Below are positions 7,169 to 17,965 of a stretch of DNA of 64,000 bases, one piece after another (the first letter of the stretch is position 1; each line of letters opens with the position of its first letter). The notes below the pieces were generated by a model. That model had not been told where the DNA came from, made no database searches, and saw nothing but the letters and a program-made list of their open reading frames with translations. Location of the stretch: positions 372,001 to 436,000 of the forward strand of contig CAVUSX010000024.1 of assembly GCA_963744275.1 (NCBI GenBank), read 5' to 3'. Origin of the DNA: VAZQ01 sp963744275. Its GTDB lineage: Bacteria > Pseudomonadota > Alphaproteobacteria > Rhizobiales > Xanthobacteraceae. The position numbers were made by a program, and so were the translations under genes.

Positions 7169-9064
7169 ATGGGAAACGCACGCAACCTCACCGGCTCCAG
7201 CCTGCTCGCCATCATGATCGCGTCGAGCGCGATAGCGTCCAGCGCGATAGCGCCGGGCATGTGCTCGGCCGCGTCCGCCGCCGACGCGCTGCTCAGCGGA
7301 ACCGTCACCTCGGCGGCCGGCGAGAAGATGGGCGGCGTCACCGTCTCGGCCAAGGCCGCGGGCTCGAGCATCACCACCACGGTCTATACGGATGCCGCCG
7401 GCAACTATTACTTCCCGCCACTGCCGAGCGGGAGCTACCGGGTCTGGGCGCAGGCACTGACCTACGCGACCGCCAAAGGCAGCGTGGAGCTCGCCGCCGC
7501 CGGCCATCAGAATTTCGTGCTCGCTCCCATGCAGGATTGGGTGCGGCAATTGCCGGGCGACGAGCTGTTGGCGGCGCTGCCGGGCGATACGCCCGACGAT
7601 GCGCGCATGAAGACGCTGGTGCGCAAGAACTGCACCGGCTGCCATATCGCGAGCTATCCCTTGCAGCACCGCTTCGACCAGGCCGGCTGGAGCGCGGTCC
7701 TCGACCTCATGAAGCACGTCAACGTGCTCGGCACCTATCAGGGCCCCGAGCATAAGCCCAACCCGACCATCGAGACCCACAAGGCCGAGCTCGCGGCCTA
7801 TCTGGCGCGCGCGCGGGGACCGGGCGAAAGCTCGATGAAGTTCAATCTGCGTCCGCGGCCCTCCGGCGAGGCCGCGCGCGTCGTGTTCAAGGAATACGAT
7901 GTGCCGCTCGAGCCCGATACCAGCTCGGCAGTGGTGCCTTCGAGCGTGCCCACCAACGACGGCAGCGACTGGTCGCTCGGAACGCCCTCGGGCACCAACG
8001 GGCGCTACGGGGTGCATGACGCGCAGGCCGATTTCGACGGCAATCTCTGGTTCACCTACAGCTTCCCCAGCCGCACCACCACAGTCGGCCGGATCGACGC
8101 CAAGACCGGCGAGGTGAAGAACTTCAAGCTCGACGACGTCAAGGGCTATGCGATCGGCACCCATGGCATCACCCGCGACCAGCACGGCATCCTCTGGTTC
8201 AATACCCGCTCCAACGTGGCGCGCGGCATCGGCGGGCTCGCCCGGCTCGACCCCAAGACCGAGAAGATCACCGTCTATCAGCCGCCCACCGGCATGTCGG
8301 GAACGGCCGGAACCCTCGACGTGGATTTGAGCGGCAATGTCTGGGTGACCTCGCCGGACGGCGCGCTGCTGTTCGATGCGGCGGCGGAGAAGTTCACCGA
8401 GTACAAGTCGGTCACCTACAAGAACCAGCACGGCACCGCGACCGTCTACGGGCTCGCCGCCGACCGCATCGGCAACGGCTGGTGGCTGTTGATGAGCCAG
8501 GATCTGGTCGACTACAGCGACCTCAAGAGCGGCAAGACCGCCGAGTTCAAGCTGCCGGCGGAGACCGGCGAGGCCGAGCAGCTCACCGCCGACGAGCGCA
8601 AGCTGTACGACGCCTTCCAGCCGCCGGACTTCAACGCGCCGTTCCCATGGGCGCAGGGGCCGCGCCGCATGGGAGCCGACAAGAACGGCGACTATGTCTG
8701 GATCGGTGATTCCTTCGGCGGCAACCTGGCACGCGTCAACATAAAGACCAAGGAGGTGAAGCTCGTGCCCCTGCCGCGGCCGGAATCGGAGCAGCCCTAC
8801 GAGGTCGCGATCGACCACGACCACAACGTCTGGACCAACATGTGGAGCACCGACCTGATCGGGAAATACGATCAGGGCACCGGCAAGTGGACGCTCTTCG
8901 ACCTGCCGACGCGCGGCTCGGAAACGCGTTACATCTCGCTCCTGGAGCGCGACGGCAAGATGCAGGTGGTCCTGCCCTATTCCCGCACCCGCAAGGTCGC
9001 GGTCATGACGTTCCGCAGCGAGGCCGATTTGGCGGCGCTGGCGGCGCAGGCCGGAACGCATTGA
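7169..9064 (+). CDS. exported haem protein with carboxypeptidase-regulatory-like domain and Vgb-type beta-propeller
   Basis: Start set at ATG 7169 after an AGGAG site; ATG 7154 is an alternative. The 631-residue product has a signal peptide (to about residue 38, ASA), then a beta-sandwich domain of the carboxypeptidase regulatory-like type (about residues 40-110: SGTVTSAAGEKMGGVTV). A cytochrome-like segment with CTGCH at 155-159 follows, then a long propeller from about residue 270 of the streptogramin lyase/NHL type (repeated DGNLWFTY, HGILWFNT, GNVWVTS, DYVWIGDS, HNVWTNMW motifs). The function is unknown; the haem plus propeller layout suggests a periplasmic dehydrogenase or redox-linked lyase fed by the neighbouring cytochrome. 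Followed by two terminator-like hairpins. Confidence 0.75.
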   Translation: MGNARNLTGSSLLAIMIASSAIASSAIAPGMCSAASAADALLSGTVTSAAGEKMGGVTVSAKAAGSSITTTVYTDAAGNYYFPPLPSGSYRVWAQALTYATAKGSVELAAAGHQNFVLAPMQDWVRQLPGDELLAALPGDTPDDARMKTLVRKNCTGCHIASYPLQHRFDQAGWSAVLDLMKHVNVLGTYQGPEHKPNPTIETHKAELAAYLARARGPGESSMKFNLRPRPSGEAARVVFKEYDVPLEPDTSSAVVPSSVPTNDGSDWSLGTPSGTNGRYGVHDAQADFDGNLWFTYSFPSRTTTVGRIDAKTGEVKNFKLDDVKGYAIGTHGITRDQHGILWFNTRSNVARGIGGLARLDPKTEKITVYQPPTGMSGTAGTLDVDLSGNVWVTSPDGALLFDAAAEKFTEYKSVTYKNQHGTATVYGLAADRIGNGWWLLMSQDLVDYSDLKSGKTAEFKLPAETGEAEQLTADERKLYDAFQPPDFNAPFPWAQGPRRMGADKNGDYVWIGDSFGGNLARVNIKTKEVKLVPLPRPESEQPYEVAIDHDHNVWTNMWSTDLIGKYDQGTGKWTLFDLPTRGSETRYISLLERDGKMQVVLPYSRTRKVAVMTFRSEADLAALAAQAGTH

Positions 9065-9100
9065 GAAAGCTCGCGCGCCCCAAGCCCGCATGAGCAACGT

Positions 9101-9154
9101 GCGCGTAAGCGCGCTCTTGCCGCGTCGAAGACGCGCGTAAACGCGCTTTTGCCG
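9101..9154 (+). terminator. two tandem terminator-like hairpins
   Basis: Two 22-base direct repeats, 9101-9122 and 9133-9154. Each forms a hairpin with stem GCGCG/CGCGC and a four-base loop (TAAG in the first, TAAA in the second). The second is followed directly by TTTT, the pattern of an intrinsic terminator. Position just past the propeller gene fits. The duplicated arrangement is unusual. Confidence 0.6.
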
Positions 9155-9211
9155 CTGGCTTCACTTCAAACGAGTCGGGCCGCCAGAGCCCGATCGAATC
9201 GGGAGGATGCA

Positions 9212-10321
9212 ATGCCCAATCGACGCGAGTTCCTGCGCCACGCGGCCGGCGCTTCGGCCGGCGTTTTCTGCGCCGCCTGCGGGTTGCGGCGCGCCGGCGC
9301 CCAAGGCGGTCCGGCCGCTGCCGGCAAGCGCCGTGAGGTGACGGTGGGCGGACGGCGGATCAAGACCATCGACGTGCACTGCCATTGTGCCGTGCCGGAC
9401 GTGCTCGACCTGGTCAAAGGCACCGCAATGGAGAAGGCACTGCGCCAGCAGCTCACCGGCGCGCTCGGCTTTCCGGTCGGGCCGGAGCGGATCGCGCATA
9501 TGGACGGCGACGGCATCGACGTCCAGGCCATGAGCGTCAACGCCTATTGGTACGGCGCCGACCGCGACCTGGCGCGCCGGATCGTGGATCTGCAGAACGA
9601 GCGGCTCGCCAAGATGTGCGCCGCCTTTCCGGGTCGGGTCACGGCGTTCGCGACGGTCGCGCTGCAGTTTCCCGAGATCGCGGCCGAGCAATTGGAGCGC
9701 GGGGTGAAGGAGCTCGGCCTGTGCGGGGCCGCCATCGGGGGCAGCGTCGAGGGCGAGGAATTGTCGTCACGCCGGCTCGACCCGTTCTGGGCCAAGGCGC
9801 AGGCGCTGCAGGCGCTGATCTTCATCCATCCGCAGACCGCGCCCGAATCGACCGGGGTCGCCAAGCGGGTCGCGGGCAGCGGCGCGCTCGGCAACGTGAT
9901 CGGCAATCCGCTGGAAACCACCATCGCGCTCGCGCATCTGATCTTCGAGGGCACGCTCGATCGCTTTCCGGACCTCAAGATCTGCGCCGCCCACGGCGGC
10001 GGCTACCTGCCCTCCTACGCGGCCCGCATGGATCACGGCTGCTCGGTGTTCCCCGCTCAGTGCAAGGGACCGGCCCTCAAGAAGCAGCCGAGCGAATATT
10101 TGAAGCAGCTCTATTTCGATTCGATCGTGTTCACGCCCGAGGGGCTGCGGCACCTGGTGGCCGAGTGCGGGGCGAGCCAGGTCGTGATCGGCACCGACTA
10201 CGCGGTTCCCTGGGTGAACGACCCGGTCGATCTGATCCTCGACACTCCGACCCTGAGCGATGCCGATCGCATCGCGATCCTGGGCGGCACCGCGGCCAAA
10301 TTGCTGCGCATGGCGACGTGA
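9212..10321 (+). CDS. Tat-exported amidohydrolase-2 family enzyme
   Basis: Start ATG 9212 follows GGGAGG and begins MPNRREFLRHAAG, a twin-arginine signal; cleavage is probable near the GAQG region. The 369-residue protein has the metal-dependent TIM-barrel pattern of the ACMSD/amidohydrolase-2 family: IDVHCHC at the first strand, FIHPQT, CAAHGGGYLP and GTDYAVPW (metal-binding Asp). Members decarboxylate or hydrolyse aromatic acids. Tat export of this family is less common than a cytoplasmic location and fits the exported redox genes just upstream. Confidence 0.8.
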   Translation: MPNRREFLRHAAGASAGVFCAACGLRRAGAQGGPAAAGKRREVTVGGRRIKTIDVHCHCAVPDVLDLVKGTAMEKALRQQLTGALGFPVGPERIAHMDGDGIDVQAMSVNAYWYGADRDLARRIVDLQNERLAKMCAAFPGRVTAFATVALQFPEIAAEQLERGVKELGLCGAAIGGSVEGEELSSRRLDPFWAKAQALQALIFIHPQTAPESTGVAKRVAGSGALGNVIGNPLETTIALAHLIFEGTLDRFPDLKICAAHGGGYLPSYAARMDHGCSVFPAQCKGPALKKQPSEYLKQLYFDSIVFTPEGLRHLVAECGASQVVIGTDYAVPWVNDPVDLILDTPTLSDADRIAILGGTAAKLLRMAT

Positions 10322-10375
10322 GGGGCGACAGAACCCCAGGAGGCCGGCGTACCCTGAAAGGCAGGGCGCCGAGCT

Positions 10376-11005
10376 TCAAACCTGTTGGCTGAGCGCCGCG
10401 GCGAGCAGCTTGCGGCATTCGCCGAGGTCGTGCAGGGCGGCCTGCAATTTGCGCAATTCGTCGCGCGCCAGCCGCTCGAGCGACGGCGGTCCGAGGTTGC
10501 GGGGCAGCGCGCGCGCCTGGGCTTTCGCCTTGGGCGAGCCCAGCATCGGCTCGGTCCTGCCGTCGGCCGACGGCAGATCATCGTCCGTCTCGGCGTCGCC
10601 CAGGAGTGCCGGCAGCAGCGCCAGGAGCCCGCGGCCGCGTTCCACCACCTCGTGCGGCGGCCGTCCGATATCGGCCTCGACCGCCGCCACGTCGACATCG
10701 TCCTCGGCGGTTTGCGGGCCGAGCTGAGGGGCGCCCGGCTGCCAGACCGTCTGCACGAACTTCGCGCCCTGCTCCTTGAGGATGCGCTGAACGCCGCGGA
10801 TGGTGTAGCCCTCCCCGTACAGGAGATGGCGGATGCCCCGCAAAAGGTTGATGTCCTCCGGACGATAATACCGCCGGCCGCCGCCGCGCTTCATCGGCTT
10901 GATGTCGCGGAACCGGCTCTCCCAGAAACGCAGCACGTGCTGGGGCACATCGAGGTCTTGGGCGACCTCGCTGATGGTGCGAAACGCGTCGGGGGCCTTT
11001 TCCAA
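10376..11005 (-). CDS. MerR-family transcriptional regulator
   Basis: A 209-residue protein with an N-terminal winged helix-turn-helix of MerR type (residues about 10-75: ISEVAQDLDVPQHVLRFWESRF, RYYRPEDINLL). The rest is low-complexity and acidic, then a C-terminal helix (ELRKLQAALHDLGECRKLL). In Hyphomicrobiales this regulator sits directly after ihfA, as here. No effector cysteines of the metal-sensing type are seen, so the signal is unknown. It is the last gene of the plsX-fabH-ihfA run. Confidence 0.82.
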   Translation of the reverse strand: MEKAPDAFRTISEVAQDLDVPQHVLRFWESRFRDIKPMKRGGGRRYYRPEDINLLRGIRHLLYGEGYTIRGVQRILKEQGAKFVQTVWQPGAPQLGPQTAEDDVDVAAVEADIGRPPHEVVERGRGLLALLPALLGDAETDDDLPSADGRTEPMLGSPKAKAQARALPRNLGPPSLERLARDELRKLQAALHDLGECRKLLAAALSQQV

Positions 11006-11039
11006 AACCGCCTTGCTCCGACTGGTTCGAGGGGTCGAG

Positions 11040-11351
11040 CTATTTCGGCTCGTCGTGGGAGTCCGAGTTGATGCGCTGCTTGAGGATGGCGGAGGGCTTG
11101 AACACCATGACCCGGCGCGGCGAGATCGGAACCTCCTTGCCGGTCTTGGGATTGCGTCCCACCCGCTGGCCCTTCTTGCGCACCACGAAGGAGCCGAAGG
11201 ACGATAGCTTCACGGTCTCACCGCGCTCGAGGCAATCGGTGATTTCCTTGAGAACCAGCTCGACGAGCGTAGCCGATTCCGTGCGTGACAGGCCTACCTT
11301 CTGGTAGACCGCCTCGCACAAATCCGCCCGTGTGACCGTTTTTGCCGTCAT
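11040..11351 (-). CDS. ihfA: integration host factor subunit alpha
   Basis: A 103-residue HU/IHF-fold protein. The motif GRNPKTGKEVPISPRRVM places it in the IHF alpha branch, and the arm carries the DNA-bending Pro of NPKTG. It heterodimerises with IHF beta to bend DNA at sites for recombination, replication and transcription. It is transcribed in the order fabH, ihfA, merR, with 106 bases between fabH and ihfA. Confidence 0.93.
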   Translation of the reverse strand: MTAKTVTRADLCEAVYQKVGLSRTESATLVELVLKEITDCLERGETVKLSSFGSFVVRKKGQRVGRNPKTGKEVPISPRRVMVFKPSAILKQRINSDSHDEPK

Positions 11352-11457
11352 CGCCAGCCCCGCCTTTGGCGATCGCCATATCCCACTGAATTATCAAACG
11401 ATATTAGGTTGGTCCGAGATGGTCAACGGCCTCGCAGGGAAGATTTTGCGGTTCCGG

Positions 11458-12435
11458 TTACCACCGCACCAGGACGGCACCCCAGGTAAATCCGCCGCCC
11501 ATGGCCTCCAAGAGCACGAGATCACCGGGCTTGATGCGCCCATCCGCGATCCCGACCGAGAGCGCGAGCGGGATCGAGGCCGCCGAGGTATTGCCGTGCT
11601 TTTCCACGGTGACGATGACCCTCTCGGGCGGAATACCGAGCTTGTGCGCGGAGTTGTCGATGATGCGCTTGTTGGCCTGATGCGGCACGAACCAGTCGAT
11701 ATCCTGCGGCCCGTAGCCGGTCGCCGCGAAAGTATCCTCGATCACGTCGGAGATCATCGCCACCGCATGCTTGAACACGGCGCGGCCTTCCATGCGCAGA
11801 TGTCCGACCGTGCCGGTCGAGGACGGGCCGCCGTCGACGTAGAGCTTCGAGCGGTATCTGCCGTCGGAGCGCAAGCGCGAGGTGAGGATGCCGCGATCCG
11901 CGCGCGTGCCGGGCTGCGGCTGCGCCTCCAGCACCACGGCGCCGGCGCCGTCGCCGAACAGCACACAGGTCGTGCGGTCGGTCCAATCCAACAGGCGCGA
12001 GAAGGTTTCCGACCCGATCACCAGCGCACGCTTGAAGGCGCCGGTGCGCAAGAGGCTGTCCACGGTCGAGAGCGAGAACACGAAGCCCGAGCACACCGCC
12101 TGCAGATCGAAGGCGGCGCCCTGGCTGATGCCGAGCCCGGCCTGGATCACCACCGCGCTCGCCGGAAAGGTGTTGTCCGGGGTCGAGGTCGCGAGCACGA
12201 TGAGATCGATCGACTGGGCCTCGACGCCGGCGGCCGCGAGCGCGGCACGCGCCGCCTTGATGCCCATGTCGGAGGTCATCTCGCCGTCGGCGGCGATCCG
12301 CCGCTCGCGAATGCCGGTGCGCTGCGTGATCCATTCGTCCGACGTATCCACCATGCCGGACAGCTCGGCATTGGTGACCACCCGGCTGGGCAGATAGCTG
12401 CCGCAGCCCAGCACGACCGAACGCATGACGCTCAC
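11458..12435 (-). CDS. fabH: beta-ketoacyl-ACP synthase III
   Basis: FabH condenses acetyl-CoA with malonyl-ACP to start fatty acid synthesis. The catalytic triad is visible: Cys115 (LQAVCSGF), His252 (VPHQANKR) and Asn282 (KHGNTSAAS). Length 325 is normal. The start is a GTG at 12435 overlapping the plsX stop (GTGA), with an ATG three codons on (12426) as the alternative. Overlap with plsX indicates coupled expression of acyl-ACP supply and use. Confidence 0.95.
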   Translation of the reverse strand: MSVMRSVVLGCGSYLPSRVVTNAELSGMVDTSDEWITQRTGIRERRIAADGEMTSDMGIKAARAALAAAGVEAQSIDLIVLATSTPDNTFPASAVVIQAGLGISQGAAFDLQAVCSGFVFSLSTVDSLLRTGAFKRALVIGSETFSRLLDWTDRTTCVLFGDGAGAVVLEAQPQPGTRADRGILTSRLRSDGRYRSKLYVDGGPSSTGTVGHLRMEGRAVFKHAVAMISDVIEDTFAATGYGPQDIDWFVPHQANKRIIDNSAHKLGIPPERVIVTVEKHGNTSAASIPLALSVGIADGRIKPGDLVLLEAMGGGFTWGAVLVRW

Positions 12436-13472
12436 GAGGCCAAACTCCTGAACAGGTTCGTCGAGCTCAGCGTTTGGCTGATCTTGGCGAGCAGATCGTC
12501 ATGCACCATGTCATGACCGATATCCACCGCGTAGGCGAATCCTTCCGCATCGGTGCCGCCGTGGCTCTTGATGACGATGCCGTTGAGCCCGAGAAAGACC
12601 CCGCCGTTGGATTTGCGCGGATCCATCTTCTCGCTCAGGGTGCGAAACGCGTCGCGCGCCAAGAGGTAGCCGAGCTTGGTGAGCAGCGTCCTGGTCATCG
12701 CGCTCTTGAGGTACTGGCCGAGCTGGCGGGCGGTGCCCTCGGCGGTCTTGAGCGCGATGTTGCCCGCGAAGCCCTCGGTGACGACGACGTCGACGGTGCC
12801 TTTGCCGATATCGTCGCCCTCGACGAAGCCGGCATATTCGAGGTCCGGCAATTTCGCGTCGCGCAGGATGAGGCCGGCCTCGCGCACCGCGTCGAGGCCC
12901 TTGACCTCCTCCACGCCGATATTGAGGAGCCCGACCTTGGGCCTCGGGATGTTGAGGAGCGCGCGCGCCATCCCGGCCCCCATGACGGCCATGGCCACCA
13001 GGTGAGGGGCGTCCGCCCCGATCGAGGCGCCGACATCGAGCACGACCGATTCGCCCTTGAGGGTCGGCCACAGGCAGGCGATGGCCGGCCGCTCGACGCC
13101 CGCCATGGTCTTGAGGCCGATCTTGGCCATGGCCATCAGGGCCCCGGTATTGCCGGCGGAGACCGCCACGTCGGCCTCGCCTTTCTTGACCGCATCGATG
13201 GCCAGCCACATGGAGGACTTCCAGCGGCCTTGTCGCAACGCCTGGCTCGGCTTGGCATCCATCTTGACGGCGATGTCGGTGTGGACGAAGCGCGAGACCG
13301 CCTTGAGGCGGGGCCGGCTCGCGATCAGCGGCTCGACCACGGCGCGGTCGCCGAACAGGACGAATTCCATATCGGGATGCCGGCCGAGCGAGATCTCGGC
13401 TCCGGGCACGACCACCGATGCGCCGTGGTCGCCCCCCATGGCGTCAAGCGCGATGCGGACCTTAGCGGGCAT
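12432..13472 (-). CDS. plsX: phosphate acyltransferase PlsX
   Basis: PlsX makes acyl-phosphate from acyl-ACP, the first step of membrane phospholipid synthesis with PlsY. The 346-residue product begins MPAKVRIALDAMGGDHG, the family N-terminus, and contains SAGNTGALMA and EGFAGNIALKT. Start ATG 13472 was chosen because conserved sequence begins there; codons further upstream are not conserved-looking. It is followed by fabH with a 4-base overlap. Confidence 0.95.
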   Translation of the reverse strand: MPAKVRIALDAMGGDHGASVVVPGAEISLGRHPDMEFVLFGDRAVVEPLIASRPRLKAVSRFVHTDIAVKMDAKPSQALRQGRWKSSMWLAIDAVKKGEADVAVSAGNTGALMAMAKIGLKTMAGVERPAIACLWPTLKGESVVLDVGASIGADAPHLVAMAVMGAGMARALLNIPRPKVGLLNIGVEEVKGLDAVREAGLILRDAKLPDLEYAGFVEGDDIGKGTVDVVVTEGFAGNIALKTAEGTARQLGQYLKSAMTRTLLTKLGYLLARDAFRTLSEKMDPRKSNGGVFLGLNGIVIKSHGGTDAEGFAYAVDIGHDMVHDDLLAKISQTLSSTNLFRSLAS

Positions 13473-13585
13473 GGAGGGACCCTGAAGACCGGAACGGCGG
13501 CGGGCGCCGGCAACACGGTCCTGCGGGAGCGATGGCCATGGCGAACCATAGCGTTCCGGCCGGCGATGCAACAGGGGGGCCCGGT

Positions 13586-14143
13586 TCAGTCCTCACGGCC
13601 ACTCTGCCCTCCGCGCAGCGCCGCCAAGGCTGCGAACGGGTGCTCGGTCTCGTCTTCGATCGCGGGCGCCTGAAAGACGGCGTCCGGCTTGCGCGGATAA
13701 AGGTCGATTCCGAGAATCAGGAATTCGGTCGCGATGGCGCCGAGATCGATGGTGTCACCGCGCAGGGGCTCGGGCGCCTCGTCGCTCGCAACCGACAGCG
13801 CGTCGCTGCCGGCCGCCGCGCCCGGAACGAAGGTCAGGTCGACCGGCTCGTCGATCTGGCTCTCGATCGGATCGAGCGACACCACGCAAAGCTGCCCGAC
13901 GGTCGCCACGACGCGGCCCACCACATGCAATCCACCGGAATCGAGCCGGGTCACATCGAATGTGGCCTCCAGCCGCGGCAAGGCGCGAAGGTCGGCGGAC
14001 TTGGCGATGGCGGAGCGCGTAGCCTCGTCGGCTGCAAGCGCGAAATGGCGTCCGCTCAGCGGCACGTCATGAACGCTGACCGGAACGCTCCAAGCACCTT
14101 CACGCGCACCTTCCGGTGCGCTTTCGTTCATGGGTCTCGTCAT
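13586..14143 (-). CDS. YceD-family protein (DUF177)
   Basis: A 185-residue protein with the family core VVGRVVATVGQLCVVSLDPI and EPVDLTFVP, where the Cys of QLCVVSL is conserved in the family. In other bacteria DUF177/YceD proteins sit beside rpmF-plsX-fabH and affect 23S rRNA or ribosome assembly; the exact role in Alphaproteobacteria is unclear. Its start overlaps the end of the next upstream gene (UQCC-like) by 4 bases. Confidence 0.85.
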   Translation of the reverse strand: MTRPMNESAPEGAREGAWSVPVSVHDVPLSGRHFALAADEATRSAIAKSADLRALPRLEATFDVTRLDSGGLHVVGRVVATVGQLCVVSLDPIESQIDEPVDLTFVPGAAAGSDALSVASDEAPEPLRGDTIDLGAIATEFLILGIDLYPRKPDAVFQAPAIEDETEHPFAALAALRGGQSGRED

Positions 14144-14709
14144 TCTGCAGCGTCCATAGGGTGGGCGACCATCATGGCTTGCGGGTCCGGGAAGGCGACC
14201 GTGGCGCGGCTGAAGGCCTCGCCGTCCTGCTCGGCGAGGCGATCCACGAGCGCGCGCACATAGGCCGCGAGTCGCGCGGCGCCCCGCTCCGATCCGGGTT
14301 GCCCGCCGAGCACGTTGCGCGCGAGCGCGCCGATGAGGGTTGCATGATCAGGGTCCGCCAGGGCCGCCCCATAGGCCGCCTGCCGGCCGTAGAAGGCTTC
14401 GCCGATCTTGCGCATCTTGGTGGGAACACCGAGATCGCCGATGCCCATCTCGCGCAGGCTCCCGTCCATGTCCTGGCAGAATCGGTCGAAAAGAGCCTGC
14501 CCCAGGCGGCGGATCGGGTCCGGCTCGGATTCGAGACGGCGCAGCACCAGCACGGTGTGCAGCACCACCATCTCGAAACGGCCGTTAACCGTATCGGGAA
14601 CACCGCAAATCAGGTAGAAAGGTGCGGCTCGCGCCTGCGCCACGATCATGCCATAGAGACAAGCGATGCTGTGGTCCGATGGATTGCGGCGAAAGAAGTG
14701 AAACATCAT
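14140..14709 (-). CDS. ubiquinol-cytochrome c chaperone family protein (CBP3/UQCC1-like)
   Basis: A 189-residue protein with the CBP3-like core FEMVVLHTVLVLRRL, LGQALFDRFCQDMDGSLREMGIGD and KMRKIGEAFYGR. In mitochondria this family assists cytochrome b synthesis for the bc1 complex, and bacterial members probably do likewise. It overlaps the DUF177 gene by 4 bases and is divergent from the bamE gene across 127 bases that should hold both promoters. Confidence 0.88.
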   Translation of the reverse strand: MMFHFFRRNPSDHSIACLYGMIVAQARAAPFYLICGVPDTVNGRFEMVVLHTVLVLRRLESEPDPIRRLGQALFDRFCQDMDGSLREMGIGDLGVPTKMRKIGEAFYGRQAAYGAALADPDHATLIGALARNVLGGQPGSERGAARLAAYVRALVDRLAEQDGEAFSRATVAFPDPQAMMVAHPMDAAE

Positions 14710-14836
14710 GGGGATAGCTCAAGGCAGCGAATGTCCGGGCCACCCCCGGCGGGGGAACCGGAGCTACCTAAACGGTTACCCCCCGTTCCGTCAAAGTCCC
14801 CGCGATTACAACGATCTATAGGACCCTTTGCACCAC

Positions 14837-15304
14837 ATGCGCAGCACCCCGACAACGCGTCCCGGCCTGCGGCCAGCCATCAGGGTCATGGCGGCCGTGC
14901 TGGTGCTCGGGCTTCCGCTCGGGGGCTGCTTCAGCGAGACCTATCAGAAGGGCTACATCATTCCGGACGGCGCCCTCGAGCAGATTCCGATCGGCGCCAG
15001 CCAGGAGCAGGTCCTGATCGTGCTCGGCACGCCTTCCACGGTCGCCACGGTGAGCGGTGAAGCGTTCTATTACATCTCCCAGCGCTCCGAGCGCGCGGTC
15101 GCCTTCATGCCGCAGGAGGTGGTCGACCAACGCGTGGTCGCGGTCTATTTCGACAAGAAGCGGCGGGTCGAGCGGCTGGCCAATTACGGGCTCAAGGACG
15201 GCAAGATCTTCGATTATGTCAGCCGCACCACGCCGACCGGCGGCACCGAGCTCAGCTATCTCAAGGGCTTCTGGAGCATGTTCGACTTCAAGCCCGGGAT
15301 TTGA
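14837..15304 (+). CDS. bamE: outer-membrane assembly lipoprotein BamE (SmpA/OmlA)
   Basis: Starting at ATG 14837 the product has 155 residues, a hydrophobic signal and the lipobox LGGC with Cys31, so it is an outer-membrane lipoprotein. The SmpA/OmlA core is IPDGALEQIPIGASQEQVL, VLGTPSTVATVSGEAFYYIS, then KKRRVERLANYGLKDGKIFDY. BamE stabilises the BAM complex that inserts beta-barrel proteins. A TTG at 14828 is better spaced from the AGGA at 14819 and is the alternative start. Confidence 0.9.
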   Translation: MRSTPTTRPGLRPAIRVMAAVLVLGLPLGGCFSETYQKGYIIPDGALEQIPIGASQEQVLIVLGTPSTVATVSGEAFYYISQRSERAVAFMPQEVVDQRVVAVYFDKKRRVERLANYGLKDGKIFDYVSRTTPTGGTELSYLKGFWSMFDFKPGI

Positions 15305-15325
15305 TCGCTACTCCCCGGGATCGCG

Positions 15326-15730
15326 TTACGGCTCGCCTTCGGCGACCGGGCCGCGGACCAGATCGATGATCTCGATCACGTTGCGGTCGGGGTCGTGAAA
15401 ATAGGCGCTGCGGCCCTGGAACGTTCCTGACCGCCGGTCTTCCTCCTTGAAAATGCGGATGCCCTTCTGCGCCAGGAACGCCTTGGCGGCGTCGTAATCC
15501 GGCGCGCTCACCCGGAAGGCATGATGAATGTCGTGCGCATCCCCGGCATTGGGCTCGACCGGATTCTGCGAATAGGTCAGCACGAAGCAATCCTCGCCGG
15601 CGCGCATGAAGACCATGTGGCTGTTGCGCCGCAGCCGCTCCATGCCCATGATCTCGGTGTAGAATTTCTCCGCACGGTCGAGGTCCTTCACCGGAATCGT
15701 GAAATGAACGACACCTTGCGTCTTCAGCAT
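15326..15730 (-). CDS. VOC-family (glyoxalase/dioxygenase fold) protein
   Basis: A 134-residue single-domain protein. The motif VVHFTIPVKDLDRAEKFYTEIMG is the first beta-alpha-beta unit of the vicinal oxygen chelate fold, and FHDPDRNVIEIID supplies the usual C-terminal metal-binding Glu; the N-terminal His is in VVHFTIP. It may be a lactoylglutathione lyase-like or ring-cleaving enzyme, but the substrate cannot be read. Start ATG 15730 follows a GGAG site. The preceding region is a tandem heptamer repeat. Confidence 0.8.
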   Translation of the reverse strand: MLKTQGVVHFTIPVKDLDRAEKFYTEIMGMERLRRNSHMVFMRAGEDCFVLTYSQNPVEPNAGDAHDIHHAFRVSAPDYDAAKAFLAQKGIRIFKEEDRRSGTFQGRSAYFHDPDRNVIEIIDLVRGPVAEGEP

Positions 15731-15745
15731 GGCTTCTCCGAGGAA

Positions 15746-15831
15746 GTGAGTAGTGAGTGGTGAGTAGTGAGTAGTGAGTAGTGGAACCAGTGGGCTTATC
15801 ACCACTCACCACTCACTACTCCACTATTCAC
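15746..15831. repeat. tandem heptamer repeat with inverted counterpart
   Basis: Five copies of the 7-base unit GTGAGTA (one reads GTGAGTG) lie at 15746-15780. A run of the complementary type (CACTCAC, ACTCACTACT) lies at 15801-15831. The two runs can pair into a long hairpin with a 20-base loop. It fills the gap between the end of hppA and the start of the VOC gene, both on the minus strand. Confidence 0.8.
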
Positions 15832-15838
15832 CCTCTCG

Positions 15839-17965
<2,127 letters not shown>

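Noticed and set aside
7085..9097. Long open frame (about 670 codons) on the minus strand opposite the propeller gene
   Set aside because: It lies fully over a gene with clear haem and propeller motifs on the other strand; composition is Arg/Gly/His-rich and no domain is recognisable. A GC-rich shadow.
15746..15831. CRISPR-like repeat array
   Set aside because: Units are only 7 bases with no spacers, and no cas gene is near. It is a simple tandem repeat with an inverted counterpart.
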